A stretch of DNA of 9,357 nt from Tannerellaceae bacterium (lineage in GTDB: Bacteria; Bacteroidota; Bacteroidia; Bacteroidales; Tannerellaceae), in NCBI GenBank assembly GCA_031273385.1, contig JAISRY010000011.1:1-9357 (forward strand), written 5' to 3'. The notes below the pieces were generated by a model. That model was not told the DNA's origin. It was given only the letters and a program-made list of their open reading frames with translations, and made no database searches. The position numbers were made by a program, and so were the translations under genes. This document shows, one piece after another, positions 1 through 5,461 of this stretch. Position 1 is the stretch's first letter. Each line of letters starts with the position of its first letter.

Positions 1-38
1 TTTGATTTTCAGGAGATTACGATTCGTCGTCTTTATAA

Positions 39-173
39 CCGAGCGCAAGCAAGAACGTCATGTCGACCGAGCGCAGCGAGTGGAGACACCTCCGATCGCA
101 CCCGCCTGCCCTTTCGATCGGAGGTGTCTCCACTCGCTGTGCTCGGTCGACATGACGTTCTCCCGCTCGGTCC
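39..173. repeat. Long inverted repeat (hairpin) downstream of plsC
   Basis: Positions 53-98 and 115-160 are 46-bp inverted copies with one mismatch (GCAGCG against GCTGTG), separated by 16 nt. The similarity continues outward, less well, to about 39 and 173: both outer flanks carry an ACCGAGCG motif before AGAACGTCATG. A transcript running leftward past the plsC stop codon would fold this into a very stable stem. No T-tract follows, so it is not a classic intrinsic terminator. It resembles the dispersed intergenic palindromes (REP-like) found in many bacterial genomes. The weak reading frames crossing it have no coding support. Confidence 0.8.
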
Positions 174-175
174 CC

Positions 176-246
176 CTAACGAGATTGCTATCGCCGTCAT
201 TTCCCTTTTTGATAAACCTGGTTTATTGGGTACTCGCAATGACGGG
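176..246. repeat. REP-like nested palindrome
   Basis: CCGTCATT (194-201) pairs with AATGACGG (238-245). Between them is a 15-bp odd palindrome, ATAAACC-T-GGTTTAT (212-226). On the minus strand the right end reads CCCGTCATTGCGAG and the left end GCAATCTCG, a motif pair like that of dispersed intergenic repeats in several bacterial groups. It lies just 3' of plsC and could protect or end that mRNA, but the sequence only shows the fold. Confidence 0.55.
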
Positions 247-270
247 TACTATTTTAATGCGTTGACTCCG

Positions 271-1023
271 TCAATTATGGGCTGGGGTTTTGTATTCTTC
301 CCACAGTGCGGAGGCGATGATGTCGTGCGTTTGTGCGGCGAGCTGGTTCAGCCCTTTGTGGGAGGGGTCGATCCCCTCGGTCGGGACGGGGGGGTGGATC
401 GTCATCTCCATCCGGTGGGGCCTGACTTGCAGGGTGTGGATGGGCAGTACGTCGTAGGGGCCGTTCAGCGTGATGGGGATCACCGGGAGGCGCTGGTCGA
501 ACGCCATCTGGAAAGCCCCCTTTTTAAAACGCCCCATCTTTCCCGTATACGTCCGCGAGCCCTCGGGGAATACGACGACCGAAGCATGGTTCTTCAACGA
601 CTTCTCCGCCTCGGTCACACTGCGGGCAGCCGCTTTGGGCGTCGAATTGTCGACGAAGATAAACCCTGCCGCCCGGCAAGCCGCACCGACAAACGGGATC
701 TTTCCTATGCCGGCTTTCATCACCCACTTGACGGGGACGCCCAGGAAACCGTAGATCAGGAAGATGTCGAACGCTCCCTGGTGGTTGGACACGAAGACGT
801 AGGATTGTTTGCGCCGGAGATGCTCCCGTCCGTATACCTTAACGGGGCACAGGGCTAAGTAACAGGTCAGCCGCGACCAGATCATCCCCGGATAGTACGA
901 GAAGACTTTCTCGCCCCCCAGGAGACAACCGGCAATGGTCGTCAATGCTGTCAGAAAAGTTAATACAAGGAATACAGGCATAATTAGTAGCCAAAGATAA
1001 AGGAGGTATACGATACGTCTCAT
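271..1023 (-). CDS. plsC: 1-acyl-sn-glycerol-3-phosphate acyltransferase (PlsC/LPLAT family)
   Basis: A 250-residue member of the lysophosphatidate acyltransferase family, which moves an acyl chain onto the sn-2 position of lysophosphatidic acid to make phosphatidic acid at the inner membrane. Residues 4-35 are hydrophobic and should anchor the enzyme. Acyltransferase motif I is NHQGAFD, with the HX4D pair His81/Asp86. Motif II lies around VKWVMKAGIGKIPFVG (98-113), motif III is FPEGSRT (152-158), and motif IV is VIPITLNG (181-188). Length is normal for the family. The frame can be extended upstream to a TTG at 1047, but that codon lies inside the likely -7 promoter box (TATATTTG, 1045-1052), so the ATG at 1021-1023 is chosen, giving a short leader. 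It is monocistronic here and divergent from the 57-residue membrane protein. Other acyl acceptors, such as lyso-ornithine lipids, cannot be excluded. Confidence 0.92.
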   Translation of the reverse strand: MRRIVYLLYLWLLIMPVFLVLTFLTALTTIAGCLLGGEKVFSYYPGMIWSRLTCYLALCPVKVYGREHLRRKQSYVFVSNHQGAFDIFLIYGFLGVPVKWVMKAGIGKIPFVGAACRAAGFIFVDNSTPKAAARSVTEAEKSLKNHASVVVFPEGSRTYTGKMGRFKKGAFQMAFDQRLPVIPITLNGPYDVLPIHTLQVRPHRMEMTIHPPVPTEGIDPSHKGLNQLAAQTHDIIASALWEEYKTPAHN

Positions 1024-1044
1024 TTTAAGTCTGTGTTTATTGTA

Positions 1045-1052
1045 CAAATATA
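1045..1052 (-). promoter_or_regulatory. -7 box of the plsC promoter
   Basis: The minus strand reads TATATTTG, a full match to the Bacteroidota primary-sigma -7 consensus TAnnTTTG. It lies 21 nt upstream of the chosen plsC ATG. No convincing -33 TTG was found at the usual 19-21 nt spacing. Confidence 0.6.
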
Positions 1053-1117
1053 AAGGCTAAATTTGATCATGGCCATATTTTTGTTCTAAAATATTTTTAC
1101 AATCGGGTTATTATTGC

Positions 1118-1125
1118 TTTATTTG
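1118..1125 (+). promoter_or_regulatory. Possible -7 box for the 57-residue membrane protein gene
   Basis: TTTATTTG matches TAnnTTTG at all but the second position and lies 38 nt before the ATG at 1164. No clear -33 element was seen. This is a weak assignment based on position and similarity only. Confidence 0.35.
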
Positions 1126-1163
1126 CGGTGAAAATAGAAAATAATTATAAACATCTATAAGCC

Positions 1164-1337
1164 ATGAACAGTTTGTTGAAATATTTAGGAGTGATTATAC
1201 TCCTTATCGGTGTGATAATTCTTGCTTTGCCGACATTTACCGGCGGCAGGACAAGTAATTTGATCCTCCTTTCAGGCCTTGCTGCCATCGTTATTGGCTA
1301 TTTCGCTCATATTATACTGAATAAGAAAGTAGAATAG
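1164..1337 (+). CDS. Small two-helix membrane protein of unknown function (57 aa)
   Basis: The ATG at 1164 opens a 57-codon frame ending in TAG at 1335-1337. The product starts MNSLLKYLGVIILLIG and ends IILNKKVE. Residues 7-23 and 33-51 are strongly hydrophobic, separated by a short polar loop (TGGRTSN), so an inner-membrane hairpin is predicted. The charged C-terminus NKKVE suggests a cytoplasmic tail by the positive-inside rule. Support for a real gene: hydrophobic segments typical of small membrane proteins, a start after an AT-rich upstream region, and a hairpin terminator 36 nt past the stop. I do not recognise the family; nothing points to a function. The promoter region is shared with divergent plsC. 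Confidence 0.72.
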   Translation: MNSLLKYLGVIILLIGVIILALPTFTGGRTSNLILLSGLAAIVIGYFAHIILNKKVE

Positions 1338-1372
1338 CAGACCGGAAAGTTCCTTGCCTGGAAAGAGAAAGA

Positions 1373-1411
1373 GGCTGGCTCCGAGGGAATCCCCCGAGGC
1401 CAGCCTTTTTT
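1373..1411 (+). terminator. Rho-independent terminator after the 57-residue protein gene
   Basis: GGCTGGC (1373-1379) pairs with GCCAGCC (1399-1405). The stem continues imperfectly through the GAGGG/CCCCC inner arms and is followed by TTTTTT (1406-1411). The T-tract is on the plus side only, so it serves the rightward gene ending at 1337. Confidence 0.8.
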
Positions 1412-1521
1412 CTATACTATTGTATTGTCCGGGCTATACTATTGTGTTGTCCAAGCTATACTATTGTGTTGTCCGGGCTACACAGTTGTGTACTGCCGGC
1501 TATACAATGGTGTAATCGAAC
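1412..1521. repeat. Five tandem 22-bp repeats
   Basis: Units lie at 1412-1433, 1434-1455, 1456-1477, 1478-1499 and 1500-1521. The first three are almost identical (core TATACTATTGTGTTG). The fourth (TACACAGTTGTGTA) and fifth (TATACAATGGTGTA) are diverged. The shared core approaches the palindrome TACACAATTGTGTA. The period equals about two helical turns, so each near-palindrome faces the same side of the DNA. There are no spacers, so this is not a CRISPR array. The array starts directly at the end of the terminator T-tract. Confidence 0.85.
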
Positions 1522-1704
1522 AAAAGGGGCAAAAAGCCCCCAATAACAGTTTCCGTTTTTTTCCCTTCACCCTTTCACCTTTCGTGTAACACATTGACGG
1601 ACATTGAAATGCGGTGAAGGGAGGGTGAAGGGAGGGTGAAGGGAGGTGAAAGGAAAGTGGAAGCGGGTAGCAAGGGGGTAAGCCCTATCTTAATGGTATG
1701 AATT

Positions 1705-1767
1705 TGGACGGGAGCTATTTCAAATGGGACGGGAACAAATTCAAACGGGACGGGAGCCAATAGAAAT
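1705..1767. repeat. Three 21-bp tandem repeats in the centre of the inverted-repeat element
   Basis: Three successive units, 1705-1725, 1726-1746 and 1747-1767, each begin with (G/T)GGACGGGA and continue with an A/T-rich half such as GCTATTTCAAAT. The first and third can each pair with the downstream sequence 1763-1779. The period is a multiple of three, so a chance reading frame across them gives a repeated peptide on the minus strand; that is not evidence of coding. Confidence 0.75.
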
Positions 1768-1786
1768 AGCTCCCGTCCCGTTTTTT
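1747..1786 (+). terminator. Terminator-like hairpin inside the inverted-repeat element
   Basis: GGGACGGGAGC (1747-1757) and GCTCCCGTCCC (1769-1779) form a perfect 11-bp stem with an 11-nt loop, followed by G and TTTTTT (1781-1786). It has all the marks of an intrinsic terminator on the plus strand, yet no plus-strand gene lies directly before it. The same 3' arm can also pair over 16 bp with 1706-1721. Confidence 0.65.
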
Positions 1787-1963
1787 ATGTGAGGTTTCCA
1801 CTCTCCTTTCACCTCCTTTCACCCTCCCTTCACCGCATTTCAATGTCCGTCAATGTGTTACACGAAAGGTGAAAGGGTGAAGGGAGAAAAACGAGAACTT
1901 TATTGGGGAGGCTTTTTGCCCCTTAAGTCATACGAAATAAATAACATATAAGGTTCGTATTCC

Positions 1964-3265
1964 TTACTCCGCAATAAGGATGCCGAGCAGGTCGTATCCC
2001 TTTTCGTTGGGGTGGAGGCCGTCGAGGAATAGCGACTCGTCGATCTTCCCATCGGTATTCAGTAAGATATTGCCTGCGTTCTGGAAGATGTGCCCCTCTT
2101 TTTTGGTCATCTCTTCGATGCGCAGGTTGATCCGGTTCACCCATTTCTCCTGGTCGCGGCGGGGGAGGATGCCGATCACTTTTATCGTGGCTTTGGGCTG
2201 CCGCTCCGATATGGCCGACAGGAGGAAGCGGAGGCCATCCACGATCTCGTCGTCGGGGCAGATGCCCATATTGTTGGTTCCGATCATCAGAATCACCCTT
2301 TCCGCTTCGTAACCGTCCAGCTCGTCATGATAAACGCGCCAAAGTACATTCTCTATACGATCCCAGCCATATCCCAGGTTGCGGAAACCAAGGGGTTGCA
2401 TATAGGCGTTCCAGCTTTCCGTACCGTTGCGGCGCGGGCCGGCAGGCTCTCCACCCCAGAAGTGTGTGATCGAATTTCCGAGGATAACGGCCCGGGGCGG
2501 ATTCTTTCTGTTCAGGGAAAGGATCTCGTCGTGACGCTTTCTCCATTCGTAATTGTCCGGTTCCCGGCGTTGGGTGACAGGAATGGTCGTCGATACTGTC
2601 CCTACCGGTATGCGGAGGATGTCGCGTATTTGCTTCTCAACGGCAGCGGCGGTTGACGAACGGTCGATAAAGAGGATCGGCGCCGCCTGGCCTTTGGCGC
2701 GTATTTGTGCGACGGCATGGCGGACATGGGCGCAGGAATCCGGATCTGTAAAAAGATACAGCCGCGCCTCCCTTTCACCCACCTCTTCCGGAGAGGCGGG
2801 GAATAACAACGGGTAATCAAGGGATCGCCGTATCTCGCCCCAGGATATAGCCGGACAGTCTGCACCGTATACGATCAGGGGCTTTTCGGGCGATGGAGGG
2901 ATAACGGTAAGCTCGTTCGCTTCGGGTATCCCCACCTCCAGCCATTCGACGACGCCGCGCGGAGGGAGGTAAAGCCGGTACTCAAACCCCCTGTGGTGGT
3001 ATTTGTCTTTTCGTGTGCTATGATAGCTGAACAGGAGAGTATCCCCGCGGGAATGTACTCCCGGACAAGCCTCCCACTCCCCTCCGCTGTCGATGCGGTA
3101 CAGGGCGACGGTATCGGCGGCCTGTTTTACGGTATAACGGACGGCGATGTGTGGAGCATCGGTATAAAAGGCGTGACATGCCGCTTCCGGCGGGGTGTGC
3201 CATTTTAATTGTGCATGTACTGAACCCACAAGGGTAAAGGAAAGGATAAGTGATAAATAGCGCAT
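1964..3265 (-). CDS. Secreted SGNH/GDSL-type hydrolase (acylhydrolase or esterase)
   Basis: A 433-residue protein with a signal peptide (residues 1-18, ending SVHA). The C-terminal 180 residues form an SGNH hydrolase domain of the platelet-activating-factor acetylhydrolase type. Block I is ILGNSITHFWGG with nucleophile Ser265. The block II glycine is in NLGYGWDRIENVLWR (296-310), block III is IGTNN (328-332, Asn331), and block V is LDGLHPN with Asp415 and His418. All catalytic blocks are intact, so an active periplasmic or surface esterase acting on acylated carbohydrate or lipid is expected. Residues 20-120 look like a beta-rich N-terminal domain. Residues 129-203 (KPLIVYGADCP onward) resemble an eroded first SGNH domain without serine. 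The gene starts 3 nt after the ThiC-family stop codon, so translation is probably coupled. The substrate cannot be told from sequence. Confidence 0.88.
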   Translation of the reverse strand: MRYLSLILSFTLVGSVHAQLKWHTPPEAACHAFYTDAPHIAVRYTVKQAADTVALYRIDSGGEWEACPGVHSRGDTLLFSYHSTRKDKYHHRGFEYRLYLPPRGVVEWLEVGIPEANELTVIPPSPEKPLIVYGADCPAISWGEIRRSLDYPLLFPASPEEVGEREARLYLFTDPDSCAHVRHAVAQIRAKGQAAPILFIDRSSTAAAVEKQIRDILRIPVGTVSTTIPVTQRREPDNYEWRKRHDEILSLNRKNPPRAVILGNSITHFWGGEPAGPRRNGTESWNAYMQPLGFRNLGYGWDRIENVLWRVYHDELDGYEAERVILMIGTNNMGICPDDEIVDGLRFLLSAISERQPKATIKVIGILPRRDQEKWVNRINLRIEEMTKKEGHIFQNAGNILLNTDGKIDESLFLDGLHPNEKGYDLLGILIAE

Positions 3266-3268
3266 AAT

Positions 3269-4834
3269 CTATAGGGTTTCTTTTAAATACTTTGATGCAC
3301 GTTCGGGATCGATGGAAAGATTCAGTTCATCTTTCCAGCGGGATTCGGAACGGGCTTTACTTAATGCATTGTCGCGTACCTGCGAGCCGGGATGCCCTTT
3401 TGCGATGTCGGCGGAATGGGCTGCGATCTTATACGCTACGATGCTGTTTCGGATATCGTCGTATGTAGGGGATTCGAACGTTTCTTTCACCGGGATGCAG
3501 CCGATCATCGACGCGCCGTGCCAGGCCGTCTGTGCGGCGCCTATGGTCGAAGTGATATGGTCGTACCCGCAGGATATGTCTGTCGTGGCAGGCCCGAACG
3601 AACAGAGCGGCGCCCCGCTACAGTGGTATTGTTGCTCCTTGATGTATTCATGGATCTTATTCATCGGGATATGCCCCGAACAGAGCGTCATCACCTGGAC
3701 GAACTGCTCCCATGCCCTGTCGACGAGCCTGCCCATGACCCGCAGCTCCGCATATTGCGCCGAATCGTTCGCGTCATAGATAGAGCCCGGATGCAGCCCG
3801 TTGCCAAGAAGCAGCACGGCGTCATAACTCTTCGCGATATCGCAGATATCGTCGAAATGCGTATACAGGAAGTTCTCTTCGTTATGTTGCTTCATCCACT
3901 CGCTCATGATCAACCCTCCTTTAGACACAATCCCTGTCAGGCGGGGAAAGGTGAAATCCAGATGCTTCTTGAGCAGGGCGGCATGGATGACGAAAAAGTC
4001 GACGCCCTGTTCGGCCTGCTCGATCAACGTATCGCGGTAGGCCGGCCAGTTCAGCGCCTTTATCTCTCCCCCCACCTTTTCCAATGCCTGATAGGCCGGA
4101 ACCGTACCGGCGGGGACGGGACAATTGCGTATCACCCGTTCGCGTACCTCATGGATACGGCTTCCGGTGGAGATATCGGTCAGCATATCGCCTCCCCATT
4201 TGCAGCTCCATATCGCTTTCTCGATCATATCGTCGACCTCCGGTTCAATGGAGGGATGACCGATGCAGTTGTTTACCTTAACCAGGAACTTCCTCCCGAT
4301 GATCATCGGTTCTATTTCGGGGTGATTGATGTTGGCCGGAATGATAGCCTGCCCGGAGGCGACCTCCTTACGGACAAAGTCGGGCGTTATATAAGACTTT
4401 AACCCTAATAGCTCAAGCTGTTGATTTTCCCTGATCGCTACGTATTCCATCTCCGGCGTAATCATGCGGCGTTTGGCATAGAACATTTGCGTGACGGCCT
4501 TTCCCTTTTTAGCGCGGTAGGGCGTAAATGGCGGATAATCGTCCATCGCCACCTCGCTACCCGGAGTGATATCCTTACGGCGTCTTCCCCATGTCTCGCG
4601 TATGCGGGGAATGCCGTTTAAAGCGTCTGTCACTATCTTCGGATCGGAATAGGGCCCGCTTGTATCGTATACGACGACCGGATTGTTTTTCTTGTCGACG
4701 GTATCACTGCCGCCCGAAAGGGTATCCGTAAGTTTGATCATACGCATACCGACCTTGATTTTGTTTATCTCTCCGGCTATGTATACCTTTTCTGAAGATG
4801 GATAAGTGATTCGTAACTTCTTTTTCGCTGACAT
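3269..4834 (-). CDS. thiC-like: ThiC-family protein lacking the C-terminal iron-sulfur motif (paralogue of phosphomethylpyrimidine synthase)
   Basis: A 521-residue homologue of ThiC, the non-canonical radical-SAM enzyme that converts aminoimidazole ribotide to the thiamin pyrimidine HMP-P. Family hallmarks are a ThiC-associated N-terminus (SSEKVYIAGEINKIKVGM), MITPEMEYVAIREN (124-137), IPANINHPEIEPMIIGR (165-181), GTVPAYQALEKV, NFLYTHFDDICDI, and the near C-terminal KGHPGSQVRDNALSKAR. It differs where ThiC is normally invariant: EGPGHVPM is LCSGHIPM (384-391), GDGLRPGS is GNGLHPGS (344-351), and DIAPGYDHI is DISCGYDHI. Most important, it ends at YLKETL, before the CX2CX4C motif that binds the [4Fe-4S] cluster in true ThiC (usual length roughly 560-630). 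The likely metal-binding histidines (His388, His426) remain. The stop is TAG at 3269-3271, and the following bases do not encode the missing motif in another frame. Thiamin synthesis is therefore doubtful; another reaction or a binding role is possible. Confidence 0.85.
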   Translation of the reverse strand: MSAKKKLRITYPSSEKVYIAGEINKIKVGMRMIKLTDTLSGGSDTVDKKNNPVVVYDTSGPYSDPKIVTDALNGIPRIRETWGRRRKDITPGSEVAMDDYPPFTPYRAKKGKAVTQMFYAKRRMITPEMEYVAIRENQQLELLGLKSYITPDFVRKEVASGQAIIPANINHPEIEPMIIGRKFLVKVNNCIGHPSIEPEVDDMIEKAIWSCKWGGDMLTDISTGSRIHEVRERVIRNCPVPAGTVPAYQALEKVGGEIKALNWPAYRDTLIEQAEQGVDFFVIHAALLKKHLDFTFPRLTGIVSKGGLIMSEWMKQHNEENFLYTHFDDICDIAKSYDAVLLLGNGLHPGSIYDANDSAQYAELRVMGRLVDRAWEQFVQVMTLCSGHIPMNKIHEYIKEQQYHCSGAPLCSFGPATTDISCGYDHITSTIGAAQTAWHGASMIGCIPVKETFESPTYDDIRNSIVAYKIAAHSADIAKGHPGSQVRDNALSKARSESRWKDELNLSIDPERASKYLKETL

Positions 4835-4852
4835 ATTAAGTTAAATTGCCCG

Positions 4853-4883
4853 CAAAGATAAAGAGAATGAACGGAGTATACAA
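4853..4883 (-). promoter_or_regulatory. Promoter of the ThiC-family/SGNH unit; no TPP riboswitch
   Basis: On the minus strand, TTG (4881-4883) is followed after 20 nt by TATCTTTG (4853-4860), a good -33/-7 pair for the Bacteroidota primary sigma factor. Transcription should start near 4845-4848, leaving a leader of little more than 10 nt before the ATG at 4834. The whole 88-bp gap to the upstream gene has no CTGAGA or other TPP riboswitch signature and is too short for one downstream of this promoter. Confidence 0.7.
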
Positions 4884-4922
4884 GAGCCAACAACAATAAA
4901 AGCGTTAAATTTCATAGTTTAG

Positions 4923-5411
4923 TCATCTACCCCTCTTAAGCTCCTCAACCTCCTCTTTCAGCGAGTCTACCTCAAGCCTCAGCTGCTCGAACAGCCGGTT
5001 GAGCGAATACTCCCCGTCCTTATCCGTTTTCTTGATGATAGAGATCACGCCGTTCTTGCCTTTTTCTCCGTATTCCTTTGTGGCCGATGCATCTTTGATG
5101 ATAGCGATTGATTCTATGGTGTTAGGATCGATATTTTGCGGATCGAAATGCTCCATTTCTACGCCATCAATGATCACTAACGGATGATCTTTCTTGTGCG
5201 TACCGTATCCGACGACCACGATAGAGTCTTTCTTGCAGCTGTCGGGCGAGTAGTTTTGTTTTATTACGGTGACGACTCTCTTTTGGGTCACATCTTCCGG
5301 TTCGCGGGGAACTTCAGGATGGGCGAGGGCGGCGATGCTAAACGCGGCCAACGGGAGTACGAAAAGGTACTTCAACCGTGCCCGGGAACTTGATTTGCTT
5401 TTTGATATCAT
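4923..5411 (-). CDS. Membrane-anchored TonB-plug-like protein (BlaR1/M56-tail type)
   Basis: A 162-residue protein. Residues 1-16 are basic (KSKSSSRARLKY), 15-30 form a hydrophobic helix ending ALA, and the rest should be periplasmic. Residues 62-128 match the SusC/RagA-type plug signature: VVVGYGTHKKDHPLVIIDGV, then NTIESIAIIKDASATKEYG and KGKNGVISIIKK. Residues 137-160 form a short charged coiled coil (LNRLFEQLRLEVDSLKEEVEELKR). The RARLKYLFVLPLAA segment followed by a plug motif is typical of the C-terminal part of Bacteroidota M56 (BlaR1-like) sensor proteases, but the HEXXH protease domain is absent and there is no room for it upstream. It has its own promoter, so it looks like a detached module rather than a truncated start. 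It may act as a scaffold or sensor partner; no function is assigned. There is no terminator before the ThiC-family gene 88 bp on, so readthrough is possible. Confidence 0.8.
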   Translation of the reverse strand: MISKSKSSSRARLKYLFVLPLAAFSIAALAHPEVPREPEDVTQKRVVTVIKQNYSPDSCKKDSIVVVGYGTHKKDHPLVIIDGVEMEHFDPQNIDPNTIESIAIIKDASATKEYGEKGKNGVISIIKKTDKDGEYSLNRLFEQLRLEVDSLKEEVEELKRGR

Positions 5412-5430
5412 GGTTTCCTAATTATTTCTA

Positions 5431-5461
5431 CAAATGTACTAATAAATAAATGATATCTTTG
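5431..5461. promoter_or_regulatory. Divergent promoters of metA (+) and the plug-protein gene (-)
   Basis: On the plus strand TATCTTTG (5454-5461) matches TAnnTTTG and lies 27 nt before the metA ATG at 5489. On the minus strand TACATTTG (5431-5438) matches the same box and lies 19 nt before the plug-gene ATG at 5411, which also has an AGGAAA purine run upstream. The two boxes are only 15 bp apart, so the two polymerases would occlude each other and expression may be mutually exclusive. Confidence 0.6.

Larger units (their letters stand above)
1524..1923. repeat. 400-bp inverted-repeat element in a convergent intergenic region
   Basis: The left arm (about 1524-1662) and right arm (about 1795-1923) are inverted copies. 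A 67-bp stretch (1563-1629 against 1818-1884) is perfect; the outer ends (AGGGGCAAAAAGCC) and inner ends match with small differences. The left arm has one extra GGGTGAAGGGA-type unit. Each arm also contains its own hairpin: CCCTTCACC (1563-1571) with GGTGAAGGG (1613-1621). The 132-bp centre carries three 21-bp repeats and a terminator-like hairpin. No credible ORF or transposase is present and no clear target-site duplication flanks it. Together with the 22-bp array it fills the 626-bp gap between the genes ending at 1337 and 1964. It could be a MITE-like or intergenic repeat element. Confidence 0.8.

Noticed and set aside
91..121. Shared CGATCGG motif linking the element at 39-173 with the one at 6425-6797
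   Set aside because: Only seven or eight bases are shared and the motif is itself palindromic; no further similarity was found.
124..858. A 244-codon plus-strand frame opposite plsC
   Set aside because: It is antisense to a clear PlsC gene, crosses the palindromic repeats at its start, and its translation shows no family signature.
1024..1047. Longer plsC start at TTG
   Set aside because: The codon lies within the likely -7 promoter box, and the added residues are not part of the family's N-terminus.
1412..1521. CRISPR array
   Set aside because: The 22-bp units are directly adjacent with no spacers, and no cas genes are present.
1575..1760. A 61-codon minus-strand frame with a PVPFE repeat
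   Set aside because: The peptide repeat comes from 21-bp tandem repeats whose length is a multiple of three; the frame lies inside the inverted-repeat element.
3266..3268. Frameshift that would restore the ThiC iron-sulfur tail
   Set aside because: Bases after the stop lead straight into the SGNH signal peptide, and no frame there encodes closely spaced cysteines.
3392..4402. A 336-codon plus-strand frame opposite the ThiC-family gene
   Set aside because: It is the complement of a strongly conserved ThiC reading frame; long antisense frames are expected in GC-rich coding DNA.
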